Positions 1 through 10,937 of a stretch of DNA of 64,000 nucleotides are shown here, piece by piece. A program made the position numbers and the translations under genes. The notes beneath the pieces were generated by a model that saw only the letters and a program-made list of their open reading frames with translations, did not search any database and was not told where the DNA came from. Numbering within the stretch: the first letter of the stretch is position 1; each line of letters starts with the position of its first letter. This stretch comes from Rhizophlyctis rosea. Taxonomy: Eukaryota; Chytridiomycota; Chytridiomycetes; Rhizophlyctidales; Rhizophlyctidaceae. The stretch covers positions 1 through 64,000 of the forward strand of contig JADGJC010000223.1 of assembly GCA_027596075.1 (NCBI GenBank). Reading direction: 5' to 3'.

Positions 1-71
1 TCCTAGGTGGGCTCGAACCACCAACCTTCCGGTTAACAGCCGAACGCGCTAGCCAATTGCGCCATAAGAGC
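1..71 (-). tRNA. tRNA-Asn (anticodon GTT), cut at its 3' end
   Basis: On the minus strand the 5' end lies at base 71 and the gene runs to the window edge. The 7-base acceptor half GCTCTTA, D arm, anticodon loop CTGTTAA (anticodon GTT), variable loop and a T arm with loop TTCGAGC are all readable. The last visible bases TAGGA pair with the 5' acceptor strand, so only the final two acceptor bases fall outside the window. No intron is present and the form is that of a eukaryotic nuclear tRNA-Asn. Confidence 0.95.
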
Positions 72-612
72 TTGTGAAGACCGCAGATTAAACATTCACA
101 TGCAGTCCATGTCTACCGTTTCAACTTCCGAAAAATGACAATCCATCTGAAGGAGATTGGAGCAATAAGGAGATGATACCCGAAGGGGGTTTTTACGTCG
201 GAGTTTTTACGTTCATCATGGATACCATTATCATGTTTTGGCAATGGAGTTGAGGCTTCGGTTGAAAGTTGTTCCCACCAGGGTCCAGCATGAAAATTGC
301 GTCGGAGATGCGATCGAGGTGTGGTGTTACGCAAAAGTTAGGGGGATTGCTATATATGGCAGGAAACGGCACTCCATACGTCGGACAAAGCAGCGCACCA
401 ATGAAGTGTGCGGGATGTTGGGAGAGACGCGAACACAGGCATCCGCAAAGCCGCAATGCGAACCCAGATTTTGTCCAAGGCTTTGAAAGTGTTGCGTTTG
501 TTCAAACCTTATTCCTCATACATCAATTCGTGAATTCGTTGTCCGTTCCCCATCATCGACCTCTCGTGCTTCTCATCAAACCGCCCACCCCAAAAGAAAA
601 AAAACCGAGAAC
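72..612. other. intergenic, nothing recognised
   Basis: Short overlapping reading frames occur on both strands, but none has domain-like sequence or convincing exon boundaries. The last roughly 100 bases before 613 are C- and A-rich and are probably the 5' leader of the methyltransferase gene. Confidence 0.5.
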
Positions 613-1854
613 ATGGGTATCTGCTTCTCCCGCGAACCCCCCGCCCAACCCGGCAAAGCACCCCACCACTCCTCCAAAAACCGCTCAACGCACGCCAGCG
701 ACACCGCTTCCATAGCCTCCACAACCCCATCCATCACCACCCCCCGCCCGCGCGCCGACTCCTTCACCTACGATAACAATGGTCGCCGTCTGCATGCGGA
801 TTTCGTACCGCTGTCGGAACCGTCGAGGTCTGAGAAAGTGTACATGTTGCCAAACGATGACGAGGAGATGGATCGGTTGCATTTGCAGCATTATATGATT
901 CGGATGTTGTATCAGAGTAATTTTTCGGCGCCTGTGGGGGCGATTTTGGGGAGGGAGGGGGCGAGGTGTTTGGATTTGGGGTGTGGGAGTGGGATTTGGG
1001 TTATGGAGGTTTGTGTTTGATTTGGGTGTGGTGTGGTGGGGGGGAGGTGATTGCTCAAAGTAGGATGGAGGGGAACGCAAGGATTTCAGGAATGCTAATG
1101 GAGGTGGTGTTGCTCAAATAGATGGCCACGGACTACCCTCAATGCCATTTCACCGGTCTCGACATCACACCCGTCCAACCTAGCACGGTCAAACCTCGCA
1201 ACGTCGATTTCATGGAAGGCGACCTCACTCGTCTTCCTCTGCCCTTTGAGGATGCAACTTTCGACTTTGTTTACATGAGGCTGCTTATTCTGGGCTTGAA
1301 GAAGGACTACTGGCCGGTGTTGATCAACGAGTTGGTTCGTATCACAAAGCCGGGAGGGTGGATTGAGTTGATGGAGCCTAGTAGTGATGCTATGCCTGGA
1401 CCGACGAAGTACCCAAATTTGATGGAGTTTGGTATGTAATTCATTGAATTCGACCCCGTGATCCATGCTCCCCATTGATCACAACCCACACTCCGCTCCC
1501 ACAGTCGTCCAAGGCATCCAAGCCCGCGGCGCAGACGTCGACATCCACAAACACCTAGAACCCCTTATGAAAACCCAACCCCTCCTCACAAACGTCCGCA
1601 CGTCCCATCGCGCCCTCCTTACCTGCCCCGACCCCTCCAACAGAGATTCCGTCCGTCTCGCGAAGCTGTGGTGCGATGATTTAGCTCTTGCACTGACGGG
1701 GTTGAAAGCTCCCTGTATTGCAAGGGGAATTTGTGCGGAGGAGGATTGGGACGAGATCTTGAGGGGCCATGTTGCGGAGACGAGGGCGAGGAAGGATTAT
1801 GCGTTGCATTGGACTAGGTGTTATGGGAGGAGGAGGTGGGATAGGGAGGAGTAG
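613..1854 (+). CDS. SAM-dependent class I methyltransferase with myristoylation-type N terminus
   Basis: Three exons (613-1008, 1122-1431, 1505-1854) give 351 residues; the introns are 113 bases (phase 0) and 73 bases (phase 1, starting GTATGT). A Ser/Thr/Pro-rich N terminus precedes a Rossmann-type methyltransferase fold: motif I reads LDLGCGSGIW, the acidic motif II region is GLDITP, then DATFDFVYMR and the post-motif ITKPGGWIEL. This layout is that of the fungal LaeA/UMTA-like methyltransferases, whose substrates are mostly unknown. The protein starts MGICFS, which fits the N-myristoylation pattern MGxxxS with an adjacent cysteine that could be palmitoylated; membrane attachment is therefore an inference. 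Exons go from C-rich to G-rich along the sense strand. The neighbours do not indicate a pathway. Confidence 0.85.
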
Positions 1855-2179
1855 GGTCTGGGATGGGGTGGATTGATGGCGAAACTTGTAGATTTTTGTT
1901 AGATGTCATGGCTGGTAGATAGTATATCCCGCGATTGGAGTAGATGATAGTCGACATAGCGGCAGATTTGTAATTGATTGTAAAACTTCTATGCTAGAAT
2001 ACATATTTGTAGTTTATACCACTTACTCTCTATGCTCTTGCTTGCCTATTGGACCGCTGCTGAAGGCAAGATGAGTGTGGACATGCTCCATTGTTAAATG
2101 TACTTGGCATGAACAGAGGGCCCTTGGTGGCGGTGTTTGTTTACATTATGAGATGTTTGTTTACATCCTCATCGTGCCT
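1855..2179. other. intergenic between convergent genes
   Basis: This is the shared 3' region of the methyltransferase (plus) and the F-box gene (minus). No gene is visible; it presumably holds both 3' UTRs. Confidence 0.5.
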
Positions 2180-3217
2180 CTATTCCCTTCCTCGCCCCTT
2201 CCCCTGCACCGCATCAACAACAGCCTGCGCCTCCTTCCTACACTGATAAACCACATGCGGAGCCGGATACCGTCCGAAAGGATGATCAAACAACACCTGC
2301 GTCGCCCACCCGTAATCCCACATCCGCTTCTGGATCAACGCCCTTCGATACCAAATAATGTTCCATAATAAGCCGACGATGAGCGTACTCTGAACATCCC
2401 TGCAAGTGGTGGTATTGAGGAGGTACATGCGTCGCGAGGGTTATTAGGAGGGTTTTCTGGAGATGGGGTGGGAGGGAGTAGAGGAACGCGTCTTTTGGGT
2501 CTGTGCAGAATCGGTTGTTGATGTAGGGGAGGGAGGTGTAGGTTTTTAGGGCTTTGAGAAGGTCGGCGGTTTCGGGTGTGGGTGGTGAGAGGGAGTCGAT
2601 TTGTTCGGTGTCGGTCATTTTTGAGGAGTCGCAGAGGAGGAGTTCGAGGATTCGTAGGAGGGTGGGGTGGGGGGTAGTTGGGGTGTAGAGGTATTCGAGG
2701 ACGGAGGGGTGGTATGGGGGGAGTTGCATTCCTTTGGTGGTTGCTGCATCGGCTGCTTGTTGGAACCGCGAGGAGAAGATTTGGTGGGGGAGTTGTGTGG
2801 TGGATGATTTGTTCTCTTTAGGGTCTGCTAACCAGGCTACTGTCACCTGCGCCGAAAGCAGCTCGATGCGGACAACAGGTGTTGGTGGTGGTGCGTACCC
2901 AATTACGTAGACAAAGGGGTCAGGCTCCGGTACCGGTTCATGTTCCACCCTACATTCGACAATCCAGCGACATCTCCAGCCCCGGCATCCGCTATTTTGG
3001 CGATAGGGACTGGAAAGAGGGAAGCATCATATGCGTCGTCTTCGTCGAATACCACGTATGCTTGGGCCTTTTGAAGGGAGGGAAGAGCAGTGGCGTCTGA
3101 TACGGCCTGAAACGTTCGGGATACCCTACGGAGACGCACGAGTGTGCTCAAGGGCAGTTTTGTTACGATTTGAGTGAGAAGCTCAAACGGGAGAGCTGAT
3201 ATTGTGACTTTGGACAT
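2180..3217 (-). pseudogene. F-box protein gene with two frame breaks
   Basis: The likely start is the ATG at 3217, opening directly into an F-box: MSKVTISALPFELLTQIV, then LPLSTLVRLRRVSRTFQ. F-box proteins bind SKP1 in SCF ubiquitin ligases and choose substrates with the rest of the protein. The downstream part continues in other frames. The first frame (to about 2950) must join a second (about 2948-2430), and that must join a third (2428-2180) ending with a plausible C terminus (GLLWNIIWYRRALIQKR). The first break could be an intron (GTAGGG at 2953 to CAG at 2847, 107 bases), but the skipped stretch looks coding. The second, near 2430, has no good intron and looks like a one-base indel. The locus is either a recent pseudogene or carries assembly errors. 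The substrate is unknown. Confidence 0.6.
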
Positions 3218-6200
3218 GATGGTAGTTGTGAAAGTGCTTGACGGAAACTGAGCGAGTTGAGGGTGAGGAAGGAGATGGGTCAAACGAGGAGGTGAGGCGG
3301 TCCCCCAATGTGGTGGAAAGGTTTTGTGCGACACAGCCAAGGCTTTGTCGTCGAAATGCTTACGTCAACCGATTACCCCAAAGATTCCTATTGTCGTCAA
3401 ATAATGTATTCATCTGGTCTGTATTCAGATGCTGAATCGAAAGAAATGTGTGTATGCTCATTGCTATATCATGTTTTGCTCAGATCCTTCTGCTAGGAGC
3501 AGCCCATGATCAATTGTAACGGCCAACTCTGTGAATTTGTCAGTCCTGGACATCCTGTCTTTCGTATCCCTTGAACCCATCAGAGCATCAATTGATGTCG
3601 TAGAAATCTTTTCTTCTTCACGAGATATTTGCAATATTCACGTGCCAAGGAGGGAGAACGCACTCAGGGCTGACTAAAACTTTGCTTTTACCGCTCTTTG
3701 CACTCTTATACATCATGTATAGCTTGCTGACAGGGCAAACGAATTGAAGCGTGTGGTGTCAACATGTCTATTATCAGCCTTTGCGGGTAACCATCAAAGT
3801 CACTTACAATCACATAGCCGACGAAAGCCAAACATTCCCGGCAGTTTGTCAGAATGAATGCGAGTCAAACTGTTGCTAATTCGTAGATAGTCTTTTCCTT
3901 TTCTGACGTTGCATCATATCTATTGGACAAAAAGAACTGATGCATCAAGAATGGCTTTGATTAATTGAAAATTCCGCTTTGCTCATGCGGTATCCTCCAT
4001 TCAACGTTTGCTTTGCATGATAAGTAGTGCAAGTCAGCTAGGTGGGGTGGAATGTCAAACATATGGACATGTCGACATCGATGAAGGAATAAAAGGTCGA
4101 CGAGTGAAGGATGGAAGTTGAAATTGGGTGGACTTTAGGTCCACCCATGTCCAAAAGGAATCGGACCACTCTAAGCATCTGGAGAGCACGAACTATTGCA
4201 CGGAGTTGAAGGGGTGGGCTTGAGCATTCCACGGCGTCTCCGTCAACAGTCAAGTTGTAGCCTGCTTGATGCCGCAGTGATGGAGGCAAAAAAAGGTCGA
4301 AATGTGGACGATGAACATCGGATAGTGTCGCCAGGCGAATTATTCTGTGCATTGCAAATCATGAGGCATGCCACTCTACCTTGTAACCGTTTTCAGTGGT
4401 CCAAAGCAAAATGAATATCCCATTACTCAAGTCCCACGTCAACTTCCAATCATAAAGTTTCTGGTGGCTAAACTAAGGTTGATTGCGCTGAGCTACTTGA
4501 TCTGGTCAATCAAAAGGAATTCAAGTGTCACGACATGGGCGACCCGATGAGCGCACTGTTTGCTCGAGTGCATCAGCCAGTTTGCAACCACATCGGAGTA
4601 GTGTGCGTCAGTGCATACATGTTACTTCAAGGAGGCCAGACAGAGATGGTGGGTTCGTGGCTGCATGAACCACCAAGGACCATCAGCAGATAGGTGAAGC
4701 GGCAGCACGAATAGCACGATACTTCAAAAAAAGAGGAGAAAAAAGTGCCCAGTCAAGCTTTAGGGAGGCGAAACCGTGACCTATCGACGTATGTGGTATG
4801 ATGACATGGGTTGGAGTGTTGGTCAACTGATAGTATTGATACAGGAACGAGTACAGAATCCAATGTTCATAATGTGCTTCATTTGCATGGTTTCACGCAA
4901 GTTATTGTCACTGAGAATGCTTGTGATCGAAGGGAAAAAGATTCCAACCGACGTGAGAGTGTAATCCGAAGCTGGATGGGGCGAGCCGGTATCCGTCTAA
5001 CTAATTTGACCTGACATATTTACCATCTGGTGAGCAATGCAGAGATACCTTCAAAGTGATGGACTCAGTGTGCCCTGCTCATGAAAGTCGACCCTTCAAA
5101 ATATTGTTCCCCTCGAGATTCAAAGTGTTGTTCCCCTCGAGAACGGGAGAACTGGAAATTCCTCCATCCAGCCCACAAGTCCTTTTGCTATGCGAGTGTT
5201 GGAGGTATATCGTTGGTTCAGTCAGCAGAAAAAAGAATGGGTATAGACCAATTCAACTACGCGAGGCATGGTCGGATGCAGATCGCAATATCCTATGATG
5301 GTTGAATTTTGGATCGCCGACCCGTTCCGATACTCAGCTGGGCTTACTTTTTGAATGTGCGTGCAGTGTTGCGACACTTACGCAACAAACTGTGCAAAAA
5401 CGAAAGGCGGAAAACATTAGGGTGATCAAAGACGTCTCTACACTGCATAAGGACTACCAGCTACAAGAAATGCAACACATTTACACGGTGAGTGGGAGAG
5501 CAATACAGAGGTAAGAGACTTTATCTTATTCTCATTGAGTCACAATGATGTGTCAGAGACAGAAACGAAGGTCTCAAAAGGGAACATCCATGACTGGCCA
5601 GAGAACGATGCTGGCGTTGACATGCAGCAAGGGCAAGTAGATGCCTGAGTGCGACCGATTTGTCTGGGTAAATGGAGAGTTCGGTCCTACCACCGGGTCG
5701 CATGAAGCTGACGAGACCGCCGGGACGCCACCGCTACACTGCCGTCCAACATCCCTCCGGATCTGTCCTCCATGCTTAAGCTGGTGAACAGCAAGATGAT
5801 CCTGGAATCATAGATCACGAGTCACCTTGATCGTGTAGTCGAAAACAACATGATGTAGAAACGGCAACGCATCGATCTCCAATGAGACAGCTAAGCAACC
5901 ACTGATGACGGCTCCTGCTCAACGGCTGACTTCTTCCGTTCACATAGATTGCGCCACGAACAGCGAACCTGAAGACAATCATGTTGTATTGTGCCACCAA
6001 GCAGCTACTGTCCATATATCGGACGATCGGAGCTCCTAAGAACGTGGGAGCTGGGATGAGTGGGTGTTATGGGAAGGGAGTGACGATGCGCAATGTCCTT
6101 AGGTGGACAATGGACATATATGCACGGGTGGCGGTGGCAAGACGACAACAGGACAAGATTGAATAATGACCACCGTTCGACACCCTCCTGTCAATCGAAA

Positions 6201-8238
6201 CTATTGAAGTAGATAAGCAGGAAACGGTAAAAGCTAGTGGGGGATAGCGACAACATTTGACCACACCGAACGACGGAGAACCGGAGGCCATGAGCGTACA
6301 AGTATGCCAAGACGTATCATCCTCTAGCACACGCTTATGACTTTTTGGGTAAAGTAGTAGCGAGGCAAGAAATTGCTGTTGGTGCGTTGGATTTCATTGG
6401 GAAGCAGTGGGAAGAGACGACAGGAGTGAGATCCGGAAATTGCCCAACTGTTTACGTCAGCAGACACCATGAATAGGCGTCAGGATGAGTCATTTGATCT
6501 GACCAAAATTGGCCGCAGTTGGACGCATGGACCTATTCAACCGAGCGAAGCGGCAAATTATGCGCGGACGGCAAAGTGAGCCCGGGACGGGTGGCTTGGC
6601 ACAAATGAGGCGTCGTGAATGAACCCGACCGTACGGCACGATCGGCACCTTCCTTGACACTCCTGTGGCACATCAGTGGCACATGCGGTTTCAGGCCTGT
6701 GGCTCACATTGTGGCGTTGATTTGGCCCGGGTGGCACAGAGGGTTCCGACTTCCACGCGATCACAGAACAGACCACCAGACCCCCCGTTGGACCCATAGC
6801 GACCTGCTATTACACATTTTTATATGCAGCATTTGCAGTCTGGGGTGACGCATCTATTAGGTTATGGTTACAATGCTGTCAAGTGGGTATCACTGAGATC
6901 ACTCAAGCACATTCAATGTCACTCATCAACTCTTGGAACCGAACAAAGATCAATGCTTACAAGTGGATCTCGGCCGATCGACGGTTGTATGTATACCCAC
7001 CGTATGTTGTGTGCATGTATCCGACAGTCAGGGATTTTTTTTGAAGAAAACCTTACGATCCTTCATTTCGTGCCAAGCGGACTTCCGACTTGCATGCGCG
7101 GGTGTGATAGAGTAAGCATATGCAGGGGTCGTGACCAGTCTCCCACCGGCGCCGTGGGCTTTCACTGGTAAACAAAGACCATCCAATCGGTGAGCTATTT
7201 TCGGCACATTACAACTCATTGCATTAGTGATCAATAGCACCACCGATTTCCAACAATACCACCGCACTTCATCCGAAGAGTGTCGTGTTCTTCCCAGCCA
7301 CTTGAAGCCCCGACTTCCAGACACCTCCAACACATGTTGCAGCAGGCCGGCGGAATGCTCACCGAAAGACAGTAGAGCCTCACTCCATGTGATTGACCAG
7401 CGCGGAAAATCACGCGCCCAACTTCAACTGTCTTCCAAATGAACACAAACTTCTTGGACCCTGTGGTGGGGCATGCAAGCCTGCAAGGGCCCCATCACTG
7501 CGCGTCGCTGGACGGTGTCTGAGACAGTCTGACCCAGCACATCACATTTCCCCATCATCAAAATTAGTCTGTTCCGTTTTTACTTCACTGCAATTTACAA
7601 TTCCGTTACAACCGAAGATCCATTGAATCTGGCATTTCACGTCCACTGGGGCCATACACCTTCAACCATGCCCACGGACATCGAAACATTCTGACGGCTC
7701 TCGCCCTCAGCGCCCAAGTTTGAGCATTTATGCATCTGATCTCTCGTCTGAGATTCTTTCCCCCCTGCGGAAAAAGATATTAAAGATTACCCAACCCATA
7801 TCCCCCCTTGTTTCTTCCCGCCCTCTCTCCTGGTTCCCGCTCAGACCTTTTTGGGGGTTCTGTTGCAACCTGATACCCTTCCTGGCTGTTGCATAGCTAT
7901 TACCTATATCTCCGACACTTGTTGCTGAGTGCTCTCTCCTTTGTTTTGACGGGTTGCTTTCATTCTGATTGGGACTTCCGGGAGGTTTTCTGTGATTCTG
8001 TGTTCGGGCGAACCTTCTCGCACACCTATATCTCCGAAGAGTTGCTTCAGGTCGCCTCCGCGATTCCTCTCTCCTTTGTTTGGAACGTTTGTCCAGCAAG
8101 CCCAGTCTTTCTTGCATTCGTTTCGTCGCAGCTCCTACACGTCTTTGTGGGTCGGCAAACGGGGGTCACATCGTGACAGCGTCGGCATTAAGTGGTGTTT
8201 CAACATAGGGTCGGTTAACAAACTCCAAGTTATTAAGC
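3218..8238. other. 5 kb gene-poor stretch
   Basis: No reading frame here shows a domain, a run of plausible exons or compositional coding signal; the open frames are short and scattered on both strands. A perfectly spaced 24-base duplication lies at 5095-5142. The last 400-500 bases before 8239 are pyrimidine-rich and probably belong to the promoter and leader of the STE12-like gene. Confidence 0.5.
5095..5142. repeat. tandem duplication, 2 x 24 bases
   Basis: The unit TTCAAA followed by three variable bases and TTGTTCCCCTCGAGA occurs twice in direct succession (5095-5118 and 5119-5142). The copies differ only at 2 of the 3 variable positions. It lies in non-coding DNA and is probably a local slippage duplication. 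Confidence 0.8.
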
Positions 8239-10016
8239 ATGACGACAATACACATGATGCCCACACCAACACCCGCATCTCTACCCTCCACCGCCCCCTC
8301 CTCCCCGCGCTTCCCAACCACCCCTCACACCCAACAAGACATAACCCTCCTCGCCGACCGCCTCAAAGTCTTCCTCTCCACCGCCCCCTCAACATGGACC
8401 CCCAACGAAGTCCTCAAACGCTTCCCCCTCCCCAACGGCGAATATATCACATGCATTTTTTGGAACAACATGTTCTACATCACTGGCACGGATATTGTGC
8501 GCAGCTTGATGTTCCGGTTCCATGCGTTTGGACGACCGGTGAGGAACGTGAAGAAGTTTGAGGAGGGTGTGTTTTCGGATTTGAGGAATTTGAAGGCTGG
8601 GACGGATGCTTGTTTGGAGGAGCCGCGGAGCGAGTTTTTGGAGCTTTTGTATAAGAATAATTGTATTAGGACGCAGAAGAAGCAGAAGGTTTTCTATTGG
8701 TTTAGTGTGCCGCATGATCGGTTGTTTATGGTGAGTATGTTTGGTGTTGTTTGGCATGTGGGGTGGTTAGGTACCTAGGGAAATTGACCAGTTTTTGTCT
8801 CTTTTGCAATCAGGATGCTTTGGAAAGAGATCTCAAGCGCGAGTCGATGGGTCTTGAGCCTATTACCGCTACGCAACAACAGCCCACTCCGTCCACCTTG
8901 CAACATAACAACATGCCCTCCCATAAGCCCGATCCGTTCCGTCACCAACAGCTTCGTCCCGACTCAGACCATCTCCAACCCCCAACATACCACCACCCGT
9001 CCTTTGTTCCCCGTCAAAACGATGCATACATGATGGATGAATGGATCCAGAACGACGACCCACATCACGACGGCATGTACGGCAACGGATACCACCCGCA
9101 TCACCAACAAGGGATGTACAACCAGCACGCACATCATAGTTTCGAACTCCACCACCGAAGCTCGATCCACTCCATGACGTCTAGCGGGTCATCACCGAAT
9201 CTGTCCTTTGCACCATCACCTGAGATGAGTAGTCGTGGTAGTCCGGAGTTGCATTCCGATGAAGACTTGAACGCTCACGGCGGGCAATACCCCTACCACA
9301 TTCAATCCCGACGCGGAAGTCACTTCCACCCGTACGGCGAGCAGGGGTACTACCACTCTGCGCCTGACCTCTCTATGGGTCATGCGCAGGGTGCTGGTTA
9401 TGGTGGGTACGTTGAGGAAGAGGATATGGATTATGAGTCTGGACAGCACCACGGATCTTACACGGGAATGATGTCCATGATCGAACCCTCCCACCACCAC
9501 ACTTCCCAGCCCTCCTTCCGTCCCCACCCCATGAACCGCCACGAAACCCCCGACTACCACTTCCCCCACAAATCCCTCCCAACCCTCCCTTCATCCCCTT
9601 CACCACTGCCCCACCCCTCTGCCTCCCCCAACATCTCCACTCCGCCCGCAAAAAAACCCCGCCGCCACGAAGAACGACGTGCATACACATGTTCCGTCTC
9701 AACATGTGCGAAAAGATTCAAGCGCTTTGAGCATTTGAGGAGACATATGAGGTGTCATACGGGGGAGAAACCCTTTCCGTGTACGGTTGAGGGGTGTGGG
9801 AAGGCGTTTAGTCGGAGTGATAATTTGACGCAGCATTTGAAGGTGCATGAGAATCAGAGGGGAAGGGTCAAGGTTGAGGGTGAGGAGGGGGAGGAGGAGG
9901 GGAAGGGTGTTGGGGAGGGGGAGGCTATGGAGGGTATTGTTGGTGATGCGGGGGAGGAAGGCGGTGTTAGTGAGCGGCTGTTGGAGGCTGTGCCGGAGGG
10001 GATTTCGGCTTGTTGA
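8239..10016 (+). CDS. STE12: STE12-like transcription factor with two C2H2 zinc fingers
   Basis: Two exons (8239-8730 and 8814-10016, 83-base intron, GTGAGT..CAG, phase 0) encode 564 residues. Residues about 60-175 are the fungal-specific STE12 DNA-binding homeodomain, almost unchanged: [57 protein letters not shown] and VPHDRLF, with the intron falling before [12 protein letters not shown] long His/Ser/Pro-rich linker follows, then two C-terminal C2H2 fingers ([19 protein letters not shown] and [15 protein letters not shown]) and an acidic Glu/Gly tail. The family acts in the nucleus downstream of MAP-kinase cascades in mating, invasive growth and appressorium formation. The finger-bearing form is the usual one outside Saccharomycetes. 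Exon 1 is C-rich at its start and G/T-rich at its end; exon 2 repeats this. Confidence 0.96.
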
Positions 10017-10937
10017 TATCGATAGAGAGTCTGGAATGACCTTTTTTGGTGTTTATTTCTGATCTATGGAGGATCGTTCGTGTCCTCTTCTTGTATATAG
10101 TTTCTGCATAAGACTTGTGTAGTCTGTGAGTCAGTTTGTTTTTCATGGAAGTCTGTATTTGTATATAGTTTACCATCCAAGACGTGAAAGAAATAAATGT
10201 GCACATTGTTGTTTTTGTCCGAGTAAAAGGTGTAGCAGATGTTGCTTCGTTGTTGGAAAAATTGGAATTGAAAATACCTATTGACGGGATGACCCGTGGC
10301 TTACATAATCATGTGGAGGCACAGTCTTCGAAGTCGAGAGGCCAGGTCCAAAAAGCAGCAGTAAATTCTTCATACATACGCACCATGTATTTTTGAGGCA
10401 TACTGACTTATGTGAAGACCAATGTTTCCTGCTGAAGGCGAGAGTGGTTGTTGTTGCCGACACGCCTACCATAGCACCCAAAAGACGTCTTTTGGTGTTT
10501 TGGTGCGTACGCCTTGATTATCAGGGACGTCCTAATGAATCCTTCACGGGCTGCGGAGTAAAGTTCATGATGACGCCCGATCACGGATCATTTGATCAGG
10601 TGCGATCTGAAGGTCTAAATAGTTGCTCCACGTCACCCAAATTGGGAATTTCTGACCCTGAGTGTTGGGTAATGCAACACCTTACCTCCGGAACTCGGAC
10701 AATGAATGCAAGGCCGATGTCGTCAAGTTGCCCAATGCTTCTTTTCTAGAATTTCAGCATTCTGTGTTGCCATCGTTTGGCCTTCCCTGCCATGGAACTT
10801 ATGTATATATATAAGATTGTACTGTAGAAATTTCAGCATCTTTCCGGGTGATTGAGTATACTATATAAATCATGCAGGTTAGGGATTGTTTCAAGTGATG
10901 TTGTTTGCTGGTGTTTGATTGGGATTCGGTCTCCGTC
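10017..10937. other. intergenic
   Basis: This holds the 3' region of the STE12-like gene and the upstream region of the first receptor. A TATATATATA stretch lies at about 10803-10812 and a second AT-rich patch at about 10858-10868. An in-frame upstream ATG at 10905 exists, but 10938 is preferred as the receptor start. Confidence 0.5.

Noticed and set aside
685..1080. 131-codon minus-strand frame over the methyltransferase
   Set aside because: A Pro/Thr/His-rich antisense product of a C-rich then G-rich exon; the plus strand holds clear methyltransferase motifs.
7992..8561. 189-codon plus-strand frame overlapping the STE12-like start
   Set aside because: It overlaps exon 1 of the STE12-like gene in another frame and has a low-complexity Pro/His/Arg product. 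The upstream part is more likely leader.
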